This document shows positions 53,140 through 61,619 of a DNA stretch of 64,000 nucleotides, one piece after another. The notes below the pieces were generated by a model. It saw only the letters and a program-made list of their open reading frames with translations. It was not told the origin of the DNA and searched no databases. Source of the DNA: Paenibacillus qinlingensis (GTDB lineage: Bacteria > Bacillota > Bacilli > Paenibacillales > NBRC-103111); the NCBI RefSeq assembly GCF_013204845.1, contig NZ_JABMKY010000032.1, positions 23,550 to 87,549 of the forward strand. Direction: 5' to 3'. The position numbers were made by a program, and so were the translations under genes. The first letter of the stretch is position 1, and each line of letters starts with the position of its first letter.

Positions 53140-53300
53140 AGCGATCACGGTTAAGAGGTTAGTTTTATCGAAAAGCAGGCTCGGATACAGTCATTTCCGA
53201 CTCCCCATTTCCTGAGCCTCCCACCTTGGGTGTCTCAATTGCGCTTTAGCGAGTTTCAGCCACTGAGACTACCATGTAGGGCGGCTCGGTCATTTTTTTA
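53140..53300 (+). promoter_or_regulatory. Candidate structured 5' leader before the LysM-GH18 gene
   Basis: Nested complementary segments are visible: GTCTCA with TGAGAC, CGCT-TT-AGCG inside it, and GAGCC with GGCTC outside, followed by GGTCATTTTTTT and then TAAGGAGG. That suggests a regulated leader or attenuator. It does not match riboswitch consensuses I can recall, including c-di-AMP (ydaO), SAM and M-box. The rest of 52800-53140 shows nothing I can assign. Confidence 0.35.
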
Positions 53301-53314
53301 AGGAGGCATAACTT

Positions 53315-54604
53315 ATGCAAATTCACGTTGTCCAAAAGGGGCAAACGTTGTATCGTATTTCGCAAGCCTACGGCATGTCGGTCGAGGAGGTCGCAGAGGC
53401 GAATGAGTTAACTCCCTCTCAATCGTTAGTCATCGGACAGGCATTAGTCATTCCGATTGTTGGCTCCTACTATTGGGTACAGCCTGGTGAGGGCCTCTAC
53501 CGAATCGCACAAAAGCTCGGCATTGACCTAGATGTGCTCGCATCTACTAACGGACTTACGCTATATCAACCATTGCCCAGCGGTTATCGATTATATATCC
53601 CCCCTGCCCCACGCAGACAAGCCGAAGTTAATGCCTATATTGAACCTAGAGGGACGGATGTGTCACCTGTTCTCGTTCAAGCTGCCCGCGAATCCGCACC
53701 TCATTTGACCTACTTAGCTCCCTTCAGCTTCCGCATTAACCGAGATGGAACCTTGGTTAATCCTCCACTTAACGATTTGCGAGAAATCGCTCAGCAGCAT
53801 GGCGTCACCCTCATGATGGTGGTCACCAACCTCGAGAATGATCAATTCAGCGCAGAACTGGGGCATGTGATCCTAACGGACGAAGCTGTTCAAAATCGTT
53901 TGCTCGATACTATCGAGACGACAGCGGATAAGCTTGGATTTAAAGATATTCATTTTGACATTGAACATCTTCTCCCTGCGGACCGCGAGGCGTATAACAA
54001 GTTCCTTCGCAAAGCGGTAGATCGCTTCCATCAGAAAGGCTATCTCGTATCCACGGCACTCGCACCCAAAACAAGTGCAACACAAGCTGGTGCTTGGTAC
54101 GAAGCTCATGATTATAAAGCCCATGGCCAAATTGTGGATTTTGTCATCATCATGACTTACGAATGGGGCTACAGTGGCGGGCCACCTATGGCCGTTTCCC
54201 CGATTGGACCTGTTCGCAAAGTGTTGGAGTACGCACGCAGTGAAATGCCCTCTTCCAAAATCATGATGGGTCAAAATTTGTACGGCTACGACTGGACGTT
54301 GCCCTTTGTCCAAGGCGGCGCCTACGCCAAAGCGATTTCACCGCAGGCAGCTATTGATCTGGCCCGCAAGTATAACGCGCAAATTTTATATGACTACACC
54401 GCGCAAGCGCCACATTTTAACTATTGGGATGACGCGGGAAAGGAGCATACCGTCTGGTTCGAGGATGCTCGCTCTATTCAAGCTAAGTTCCGTTTGATCG
54501 AAGAGCTCGGACTTCGCGGCATTAGTTATTGGAAGCTTGGACTCAAGTTCCCGCAGAACTGGCTGCTGCTCCAAGATAATTTCAAAATTGTGAAACGCGG
54601 TTAA
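53315..54604 (+). CDS. LysM-GH18 spore cortex-lytic-type enzyme (YaaH/SleL-like)
   Basis: The 429-residue protein has two N-terminal LysM domains (residues 2-46 and 51-96: HVVQKGQTLYRISQAYG, YYWVQPGEGLYRIAQKLG) and a GH18 barrel with the catalytic DIHFDIEHL (DxxxDxE type). SleL/YaaH proteins cleave cortex peptidoglycan at N-acetylglucosamine during germination. No signal peptide is present, which fits a spore-coat-targeted protein. TAAGGAGG precedes the ATG. Confidence 0.93.
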   Translation: MQIHVVQKGQTLYRISQAYGMSVEEVAEANELTPSQSLVIGQALVIPIVGSYYWVQPGEGLYRIAQKLGIDLDVLASTNGLTLYQPLPSGYRLYIPPAPRRQAEVNAYIEPRGTDVSPVLVQAARESAPHLTYLAPFSFRINRDGTLVNPPLNDLREIAQQHGVTLMMVVTNLENDQFSAELGHVILTDEAVQNRLLDTIETTADKLGFKDIHFDIEHLLPADREAYNKFLRKAVDRFHQKGYLVSTALAPKTSATQAGAWYEAHDYKAHGQIVDFVIIMTYEWGYSGGPPMAVSPIGPVRKVLEYARSEMPSSKIMMGQNLYGYDWTLPFVQGGAYAKAISPQAAIDLARKYNAQILYDYTAQAPHFNYWDDAGKEHTVWFEDARSIQAKFRLIEELGLRGISYWKLGLKFPQNWLLLQDNFKIVKRG

Positions 54605-54789
54605 CGCGTTGAGCACCCTCCCCGCAAGCGCGTGTAGATGGTGGGGTTCTCTTTTTCGACATAATCAACAAAATCTCAACAAATTAAATCATCATTTCCC
54701 TTCATTTTTCGCGATGAAATGCCGATAAAATAGATATCTATTTTCAGCAAGCAGATTCTAGCAACAGCTTTAATGGAGGGAAATGAAGC

Positions 54790-57390
54790 ATGAAATGGTT
54801 TTCTCAAAGTAAGTGGTTGTCCCTAGTCGTCATTTTCGTTCTTGCAAGTCAGGCTATTTTCACCGGAAGTGCTTTCGCCGCGAATGACATTTCCAAATTA
54901 GTTCTGAACAAAAATGAACTTAACTTGCAGGTTGGCGATACAGCTAATCTGACAGCAACGGCCGTTTTCACAAGTGGCTCCACGGAGAATGCAACGGTCA
55001 AAACCGATTGGAACTCCGGCACGACCGATGTAGCAACTGTCTACGCGGGTGTCGTGACAGCCAAAAAAGAAGGTAAAGCCGTCATTACGGCCACCTATCT
55101 TGGAGAGACTGTTATCGTTAACGTAACGGTTACGAAAAAAGTTAAATCGTTAACCACCGACAAGCAAGCCATTGATCTTCGTCTCAATGGAACGAGCCAA
55201 GTGCTGATAACAGCTTATTATGACGACGGTACTTCTGCAGATGTAACAAGTAAAGCAGACTACACAGTCGCATCCAGCTCTGTCGCTACGGTGACGAATG
55301 GTCTAGTTAAAGGACAAAACCCGGGAAGCACGACCATCACGGTAACTCATATGAATCAATCGATCGTTTTGGATGTCGATGTCGAGGTTGTACGTCGTCT
55401 TGATGCAGAGAAATCCAATGTTTCCTTACTTCTTAAGGGGACTTCCGTGCTTGAATTAACGGCGACATACCCGGATGGCACGAAAGATAACGTAGCTGCG
55501 AAAGCGGTATGGACATCCGACAAGCCAGAGGTAGCAGATGCCCTTAAAGGAACAATTACCGGATACAGTGTTGGTAAAGCGACTTTAACTGCAACCTATG
55601 GTACCAAATCAACGACAATTACGGTTGATGTGGATAGCACGGTGAAACTTGAGTTAGATAAACAAAGTATTTTGTTAAAGAAAAATGGGACAGGCACGTT
55701 AAAGCTTAACGCTACCTATCCAACAAGCACTACGCCTACGGATATTTCGGAACGTGCAGAATGGACTTCCAGCGATGAGAGTATCGTTTCTGTAACCAAA
55801 GGCAAGCTCATCGGGAACGCAATTGGCGAAGCAACGATCTCTGCGAAGTATGGCGACAAAACAGTCACAGCGAAAGTTGACGTTGAGGTTCCACGTCGTT
55901 TGGTCGTGAGCAGCGAGCTCGTTGTCTTGAAAACAGATGAAACTCAGCAAGTTGAGTTATTTGCAACCTATGCCGATGGCACAACAGATAATCTCGTAAA
56001 AGATAGAGCCGTATGGAGTGTAGATAATGAAGAAATCGCTACGGTAACGAATGGACTTATCAAACCGTATAAAGCTGGTGTTGCGAATGTAACGGCTACC
56101 TATGGCGGCAAAACGACGACAACTCGAGTTGAAGTTGACATCCCTAACACCATCACATTAGACAAGAAAACAGTAAATATGCAAGTCGGAGATTCTACTA
56201 CTGTCACAGTTACTGCGAATTTCAAAGGCCGCACGGATGACGATCTGAATGACAAAACTAAATGGACATCAAGTAACCAAGATGTTGTTGAGGTTCGTGA
56301 CGGTATCATTACGGGTATTGCTAACGGGGCTGCTACGGTGACTGCTGAATACGGTACGCGTAAAGCAACTGTACAAGTTTCGGTAGGCGAATTGAAGACT
56401 CTTACGATTAACCAAGAGAAATTAACGATGAAGAAGGCCGAAACAGCAACCCTTACTGCAGAAGCAATGTATACCGATGATACCAAGAAAACGGTAACCG
56501 CTGATGTCATTTGGACAAGCAGTAATGTTAAAGCCGCTACTGTTGACAAGGGTGTCGTAAAAGCCATCGCGTCCGGTGAAACTACAATTACCGCTCAACT
56601 GGACAACAAAACAGTTACGATTCCAGTAAAAGTGGATATGGCTAATGAGTTAAAATCCAATGTAGCTAGCTTGGTTTTTGATTTAAATGAAACGAGATTG
56701 ATTAAAATTACAGCAACAGATGACGACGGCGAAGATGTTTTAGTAACGACCGATGTAGAATGGAAGTCCAGCAATACAAGCATTGCTACCGTATCTAAGG
56801 GTCTTGTTACACCTGTTGCCCGCGGTAAAGCAACCATTACGGCAACTTATGGTGGAAAATCAGTCTCTGTACCCGTTGAAATCGGTGTGATTGATAGCTT
56901 AACAGCGAATAAATCTTTTTTTGTAACGAAAAGCGGATCTGAAACGCAACTAAAATTAACCGCAACATTGTCCGATGGCTCAACGAAAGACGTCACGGAT
57001 AGCGCAACTTGGAAAGTTTCTTCTTATAAGCTAGGTACGGTTGAAAAAGGTCTTTTCACAGCGACTGCTTCAGGAAAAACAACCATCACGGGATCCTTCG
57101 GTGGTAAAACGGTCTCTATTCCTGTTGAAATCGATACCTTGAAATATTTGAAAACCAACATCGTTAAGCTTACGCTGAAGGAAGGCGAAACCGCCAAAGT
57201 CGAAGCTATAGCAACCTATTCGGATGGATCTGAGGATGATGTTACCAAACCAGCATTATGGACAACATCCAACATCATGAACGCAGACGTTAAGGATGGC
57301 GTTATTAAAGCAACTGGTAAAGGAACCGCACGTATTTCCATTACTTATGGCAATATGAGAACGACGGTTCAAGTGACCATCACGAAGTAA
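54790..57390 (+). CDS. Secreted protein of ten BIG2 Ig-like domains
   Basis: The 866-residue protein has a signal peptide (about 1-31, ending AFAAND) and ten BIG2 repeats of about 83-86 residues. Each starts with a (S/T)L-x-x(D/N)K-type strand and carries W(T/N)S(S/D)-x(V/T)xVATV and GxATITATY elements. There is no LPXTG, SLH or other anchor at the C-terminus, so it is either free, adheres by its own domains, or binds another wall component. The gene has its own ribosome site (GGAGGG) and terminator. Confidence 0.92.
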   Translation: MKWFSQSKWLSLVVIFVLASQAIFTGSAFAANDISKLVLNKNELNLQVGDTANLTATAVFTSGSTENATVKTDWNSGTTDVATVYAGVVTAKKEGKAVITATYLGETVIVNVTVTKKVKSLTTDKQAIDLRLNGTSQVLITAYYDDGTSADVTSKADYTVASSSVATVTNGLVKGQNPGSTTITVTHMNQSIVLDVDVEVVRRLDAEKSNVSLLLKGTSVLELTATYPDGTKDNVAAKAVWTSDKPEVADALKGTITGYSVGKATLTATYGTKSTTITVDVDSTVKLELDKQSILLKKNGTGTLKLNATYPTSTTPTDISERAEWTSSDESIVSVTKGKLIGNAIGEATISAKYGDKTVTAKVDVEVPRRLVVSSELVVLKTDETQQVELFATYADGTTDNLVKDRAVWSVDNEEIATVTNGLIKPYKAGVANVTATYGGKTTTTRVEVDIPNTITLDKKTVNMQVGDSTTVTVTANFKGRTDDDLNDKTKWTSSNQDVVEVRDGIITGIANGAATVTAEYGTRKATVQVSVGELKTLTINQEKLTMKKAETATLTAEAMYTDDTKKTVTADVIWTSSNVKAATVDKGVVKAIASGETTITAQLDNKTVTIPVKVDMANELKSNVASLVFDLNETRLIKITATDDDGEDVLVTTDVEWKSSNTSIATVSKGLVTPVARGKATITATYGGKSVSVPVEIGVIDSLTANKSFFVTKSGSETQLKLTATLSDGSTKDVTDSATWKVSSYKLGTVEKGLFTATASGKTTITGSFGGKTVSIPVEIDTLKYLKTNIVKLTLKEGETAKVEAIATYSDGSEDDVTKPALWTTSNIMNADVKDGVIKATGKGTARISITYGNMRTTVQVTITK

Positions 57391-57405
57391 AATAAAACTA
57401 TGCCA

Positions 57406-57450
57406 GAACCGTTGTCTTCCTAGCTATCTAGGAGGAAACGGTTCTTTTTT
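57406..57450 (+). terminator. Terminator of the BIG2-repeat gene
   Basis: GAACCGTT and AACGGTTC arms with an inner CCTAG/CTAGG stem, followed by TTTTTT. Confidence 0.88.
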
Positions 57451-57492
57451 GTTCTACACGACAAGTGCCTCCATTACCTCCTTGATTCTCAT

Positions 57493-57518
57493 GTATAACT
57501 TCTCATTCGCAGGGGAAT
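57493..57518 (+). promoter_or_regulatory. Candidate SigB-type promoter of the 134-codon gene
   Basis: GTATAA (57493-57498), 14 bp and GGGAAT (57513-57518) lie 56 bp before the ATG. The spacer equals the other SigB-type sites and the -10 fits GGGWAW; the -35 has one mismatch. Confidence 0.4.
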
Positions 57519-57574
57519 ATATGCTTACCTACACTGAATGACCCCTATCTACTAAATACCTGGAGGTATGGATA

Positions 57575-57979
57575 ATGGTTACCCGCTCTGTCAAATTAGC
57601 TTCGATTTCTTTCCTTACTTTTTCGCTTCTGCTCGGTGAACATCAATATCGGTTGCACGCCCACGATCACAATACGCATGTGACAGAGAGCGACAATTTA
57701 CAGCATGTAAAGAGTGGCTCTGCCACGATGTATCAAACCAATCCCTTTGGCATGCCAGGGGCAGACACTCGTTTACTCCCAATGACGAACTTGAATGGCT
57801 ACGCTGCCGCTTATGGTATTACCCCACCAACAACCCTGAATAGTTCCACCCTTAAAGCACAATCTGTCGCTGCTAAGCCAAAAGATAAAACGAAACCTTG
57901 GTACAGTTATCTCGGTTTATTGGGGTTACTTGGATTGCTCGGACTGGGGTCACGCTCCAACTCTTCGTATTCGGAATAG
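57575..57979 (+). CDS. Exported small protein with WGxxGxxG-like C-terminal tail
   Basis: The 134-residue protein has an N-terminal signal-like helix (about 6-21), a His-rich polar middle (HAHDHNTHVTESDNLQHV) and a C-terminal hydrophobic stretch PWYSYLGLLGLLGLLGL followed by a short polar tail. This resembles the WGxxGxxG-CTERM sorting tails of Firmicutes, with a basic/polar end. It may be membrane-anchored or processed. Function unknown. GGAGG precedes the ATG. Confidence 0.68.
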   Translation: MVTRSVKLASISFLTFSLLLGEHQYRLHAHDHNTHVTESDNLQHVKSGSATMYQTNPFGMPGADTRLLPMTNLNGYAAAYGITPPTTLNSSTLKAQSVAAKPKDKTKPWYSYLGLLGLLGLLGLGSRSNSSYSE

Positions 57980-58010
57980 CTGCTTGCTTAGCATGCATAG
58001 CCACTAATGA

Positions 58011-58042
58011 AGCCTAGTTCCTGATTCGGGAACGGGCTTTTT
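58011..58042 (+). terminator. Terminator of the 134-codon gene
   Basis: AGCCTAGTTCC-type arm and GGGAACGGGCT, followed by TTTTT. Confidence 0.75.
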
Positions 58043-58134
58043 GGTATGCAACTATAAACATTTGTTTATATGATAGACTTTTGTTTTGAGGTGCGTTAGA
58101 ATAAGGGGAGAACGACGAAGGAGGGTTGCTTTGC

Positions 58135-59265
58135 ATGGATCGCGAACAGCAAATCCTAGCGCTTATCCGTCAAAATCCATTCATTTCCCAGCATGAAATG
58201 GCCGGTATTATCGGGATCTCCCGCTCCGCTGTGGCTGGTTATATTGCCTCTTTGACCAAAAAGGGGACGATTCGCGGCAGAGCGTATGTCACCTCGGATG
58301 AACATATGATTTATTGCATCGGCGGAGCCAATCTCGACAGCAAAGCCACAAGCAAGCATGCGATCCGCCTAGCTTCCTCAAACCCTGTAACGGTAACCGA
58401 ATCTTGTGGCGGCGTTGCTCGCAATATCGCTGAAGCTTTAGCTGGATTGGCTTGTCAAACCGCACTCCTTACTGTGGTTGGCGACGACAAAGCAGGCCAG
58501 TGGGTGCTGGAGGAAACAAAGCGCCGTGGTGTTGATGTCAGCCAAGCCATCGTGCTGAATGGCGAGAATACGGGGTCCTACACCGCGCTCCTGGATACTT
58601 CAGGGGAGATGTTTCTCGCTTTTGCCAATATGGACATCTACGATAAATTGTCACCCGCGATGCTTCGCGATAAATGGTCCCATATTGCCGCTGCCAAACT
58701 TGTGATTGCAGATACCAATCTACCTACCGACACCTTGGAGGAGCTGATTCGTCGCTGCCAGGAGGAGAATATCCCCCTCTTCATTGATCCTGTATCTTCG
58801 GAGAAATCGAAGAAGCTTCCGACAGACCTTTCTGGTGTAACGGCTATTTTCCCGAATTTAGAAGAAGCTGTTCAACTCGCACAAACTCCCTTAACCATGG
58901 ATCAGGATGTCATTGATATATTTTATGTAGAGCCTGATCATGGCAAAATTGCTCAAACCATTCGAGATCGCGGTGTGAAGCATGTTTTCATTACACTTGG
59001 GAGCCAAGGGGTCTACTATGCGGGAGAAGAAGGGGAACATTTCTTTCCCTCCATTCCTACCCAGGTTGTTGAGGTTACAGGCGCAGGCGACGCCTTCTTA
59101 GCGGGTATTGTCTACGGAGTTAGCCATCAAAAATCCTATATGAAATCTTGCGAATTCGGTCTTGCTGCTGCTCACATAACGCTTCAAACTAGTCAATCCA
59201 CGTCCAGCGAGCTGAACGAGGAACGCCTACAACTTACGATGAACACCATGACCAAAGGAGACTAA
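58135..59265 (+). CDS. psuK: Pseudouridine kinase with N-terminal HTH
   Basis: The 376-residue protein starts with a winged HTH (ISQHEMAGIIGISRSAVAGYIASLTKKG, residues about 17-44) and continues with a PfkB-family kinase (CIGGANLDSK, ESCGGVARNIAEALAGL, and the ATP/substrate motif EVTGAGDAFLAGIVYG). PsuK phosphorylates pseudouridine; psuG follows 4 bp later. The HTH may let it regulate its own operon. Start is the ATG 9 nt after GGAGGG. Confidence 0.9.
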   Translation: MDREQQILALIRQNPFISQHEMAGIIGISRSAVAGYIASLTKKGTIRGRAYVTSDEHMIYCIGGANLDSKATSKHAIRLASSNPVTVTESCGGVARNIAEALAGLACQTALLTVVGDDKAGQWVLEETKRRGVDVSQAIVLNGENTGSYTALLDTSGEMFLAFANMDIYDKLSPAMLRDKWSHIAAAKLVIADTNLPTDTLEELIRRCQEENIPLFIDPVSSEKSKKLPTDLSGVTAIFPNLEEAVQLAQTPLTMDQDVIDIFYVEPDHGKIAQTIRDRGVKHVFITLGSQGVYYAGEEGEHFFPSIPTQVVEVTGAGDAFLAGIVYGVSHQKSYMKSCEFGLAAAHITLQTSQSTSSELNEERLQLTMNTMTKGD

Positions 59266-59269
59266 ACCC

Positions 59270-60184
59270 ATGTTATCTAACTCATATTTAACTTTTACCG
59301 ATGAAGTGAAGGAAGCTCTCGCGAACAATAAACCAATCGTGGCGTTGGAAACGACCATTATTTCTCACGGCATGCCCTACCCGCAAAACATTGAAATGGC
59401 GAAAAAAGTGGAGCAAATTATCCGCGATAATGGCGCTGTTCCAGCAACCATCGGCATTATGGACGGTAAAATTAAGATTGGCTTAAACGAGCAGGAGCTC
59501 GAAGCTTTTGCAACGAATGGCCATGTGGAAAAAGTGAGCCGCCGCGACTTCCCGTACATCCTTTCCTCGGGCAAAATCGGTGCAACCACGGTATCTGCAA
59601 CGATGATCGGCGCTGCCCTTGCTGGCATCGAAGTGTTCGCTACCGGCGGTATTGGCGGTGTCCACCGCGAGGGAGAATCCTCCATGGACATCTCCGCTGA
59701 TTTGACGGAGCTCGCGGCAACCAACGTCGCTGTCGTTTGCGCTGGCGTGAAATCGATCCTCGACATCGGACGTACGCTCGAGTACTTGGAAACACACGGC
59801 GTGCCCGTGGTTGGTTACCAAACGAGCGAGTTCCCGTCCTTCTACGCCCGCGAGAGCGGCTATGGCGTAGACTTCCGCCTCGATGAGGCGGCTGACGTGG
59901 CCGCCATGCTCCGCACGAAGTGGGAGCTCGGCCTTAGCGGCGGCGCCGTCATCGCTAACCCGGTCCCAGCGGAATCTGCTATGGACCATGCCCAAATCGA
60001 GGCCGTCATCCAGCAGGCGCTGAATGAGGCCAAAGAGCAAAATGTGACCGGGAAGAAGGTCACGCCTTTCTTGCTAGCGCGGATTAAGCAGCTGACGGAG
60101 GGCCGCAGCCTGGAGACGAACATCGCGCTCGTTTATCACAATGCGCAGACCGCCGCAAGGATCGCGGTTGCGCTAAAGAACTAG
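59270..60184 (+). CDS. psuG: Pseudouridine-5'-phosphate glycosidase
   Basis: The 304-residue enzyme splits pseudouridine 5'-phosphate to uracil and ribose 5-phosphate. Motifs: VALETTIISHGMPYPQN, TGGIGGVHREGESSMDISADL and SGGAVIANPVP. It forms an operon with psuK. DNA becomes GC-rich toward the end (59700-60150). No pseudouridine transporter gene is adjacent. Confidence 0.95.
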   Translation: MLSNSYLTFTDEVKEALANNKPIVALETTIISHGMPYPQNIEMAKKVEQIIRDNGAVPATIGIMDGKIKIGLNEQELEAFATNGHVEKVSRRDFPYILSSGKIGATTVSATMIGAALAGIEVFATGGIGGVHREGESSMDISADLTELAATNVAVVCAGVKSILDIGRTLEYLETHGVPVVGYQTSEFPSFYARESGYGVDFRLDEAADVAAMLRTKWELGLSGGAVIANPVPAESAMDHAQIEAVIQQALNEAKEQNVTGKKVTPFLLARIKQLTEGRSLETNIALVYHNAQTAARIAVALKN

Positions 60185-60189
60185 AATAG

Positions 60190-60220
60190 ACTCGCTCCTC
60201 TCGTGGGGGCGAGTTTTTTT
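60190..60220 (+). terminator. Terminator of psuK-psuG
   Basis: ACTCGC (60190-60195) and GCGAGT (60209-60214) followed by TTTTTT. Confidence 0.85.
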
Positions 60221-60261
60221 GTATAACAACAGACGGAATTAAAGTTGATAATCAACTTCAA

Positions 60262-60774
60262 TTAGCCTGCAACCGCCTGCTTTTTCTTTTTCCATGGCCG
60301 AATCACCGAAACACAAATAATAAACACCGTGACAGCGACTTGAAAATAGATAGCATATTGACGCAACGTCTGGTTATGCAGAAATTCTGGGTTGGTCAGT
60401 GCCAGTGCTTTCTCTGTCTCTAAGAGGGTCATATTGGCCAGCATCAACTTATCCACAACGAATATGCCAATGATGGTCTGTCCGACAAAAAGAATCCATT
60501 TCACAGTGACCCACCGGTGCTTGAAGAATCCCCAACTGGTCAGCAGCCCGTACAAAAAGCCCACAAGCAGCGTACCTACCGCCCCGGTTCGAATAATGCT
60601 GTCGCTGATGATCACAATTCTTTTGTAAGTGGCCAATGTATCATCATAAGTAGCAAGACTAATGCCCATATTTAAAGCTAATGAACTCATTATGCCGCCA
60701 AAGAACAGCGCTACAAGTGAGATATGCACAATTTTTAACCATTTCATGCCGATTGGACTTAATTTTGTCATCAA
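60262..60774 (-). CDS. DUF2269-like integral membrane protein
   Basis: The 170-residue protein has four predicted membrane helices and begins WLKIVHISLVALFFGGIMSSLALN, as in DUF2269 proteins. Function unknown. A perfect AAGTTGAT-A-ATCAACTT palindrome at about 60242-60258 lies just past its stop. Confidence 0.65.
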   Translation of the reverse strand: MMTKLSPIGMKWLKIVHISLVALFFGGIMSSLALNMGISLATYDDTLATYKRIVIISDSIIRTGAVGTLLVGFLYGLLTSWGFFKHRWVTVKWILFVGQTIIGIFVVDKLMLANMTLLETEKALALTNPEFLHNQTLRQYAIYFQVAVTVFIICVSVIRPWKKKKQAVAG

Positions 60775-60926
60775 TAATCCTCCCTAAGTGGTTAACTAAG
60801 GAGCATTATACTTGCATCATGTTGCGAACTTGTGAAGATCCATTGCGATTTGGATGAATGTCCCCACAAGCAGGTAGAGTAAAGGTATACTAAGCATAAT
60901 TCGTTACGGAAATGAGGATTATTGGC

Positions 60927-61619
60927 ATGACTCACACGCTTTTACTCGTCGATGATGAGCGGCAGGTGCTTGAATTCATGGAGCCCTACCTGCATCAGGA
61001 AGGCTTTCATATTGTTACAGCTACAACAGGAGCACAAGCTTTAGCACTTGCTGGCGAACATAAACCTGCACTCGTGGTGCTAGATTGGATGCTGCCGGAA
61101 ATGAGCGGAATCGAGGTCTGTCGACGTTTGCGCAGCGGATCCAGCCACATTGGGATTATCATGGTGACGGCGCGAACGGATGAGACGGACAAAATTGTGG
61201 GACTTGAGGTCGGCGCCGATGATTATTTAACGAAGCCATTTTCGCTGCGGGAGCTGGCAGCCCGTATTCGCTCCGTTCTGAGAAGGCTCGCTGTCCATGA
61301 TGAGGGCGACACCGAGGAGCTTCAGCGTGGCGATCTGACGATTCATGAAGCGAAATGCCTCGTGCGCAAACGGGGTCAAGACATCTCGCTCACCCCAACA
61401 GAATTTAAGCTGCTTCTTACACTAGCCGCAAGACCTGGGATCGTTTACAGTCGACTTCAATTGCTGCAAAGCGCGTTGGAGGATGATTTTCTAAACGATG
61501 AACGTACGGTAGATGCGCATATTAGTCATCTGAGGAAGAAAATAGAGGACAATCCGTCTGCCCCTCTTTTTGTGCAAACCGTATATGGGTTTGGGTATCG
61601 CTTCGGTGATCGGCTATGA
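60927..61619 (+). CDS. OmpR/PhoB-type response regulator
   Basis: The 230-residue protein has a receiver (LVDDE, phospho-acceptor D53 in LVVLDWMLPEMSG, ending GADDYLTKPF) and a winged-helix DNA-binding domain (LTPTEFKLLLTLAARPG, RTVDAHISHLRKKIEDNPS). The ATG after GAGG is preferred to one five codons upstream. It overlaps the kinase gene by 4 bp. Confidence 0.93.
   Translation: MTHTLLLVDDERQVLEFMEPYLHQEGFHIVTATTGAQALALAGEHKPALVVLDWMLPEMSGIEVCRRLRSGSSHIGIIMVTARTDETDKIVGLEVGADDYLTKPFSLRELAARIRSVLRRLAVHDEGDTEELQRGDLTIHEAKCLVRKRGQDISLTPTEFKLLLTLAARPGIVYSRLQLLQSALEDDFLNDERTVDAHISHLRKKIEDNPSAPLFVQTVYGFGYRFGDRL

Noticed and set aside
53140..53300. c-di-AMP (ydaO-type) riboswitch before the LysM-GH18 gene
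   Set aside because: TTGGGTG and TAGGG fragments fit loosely, but the conserved GCCGAA and GGGG-ACC blocks are not in the right order.
60242..60258. AAGTTGAT-A-ATCAACTT palindrome as an operator
   Set aside because: It lies between two converging genes with no promoter nearby; more likely a weak terminator part or chance dyad.
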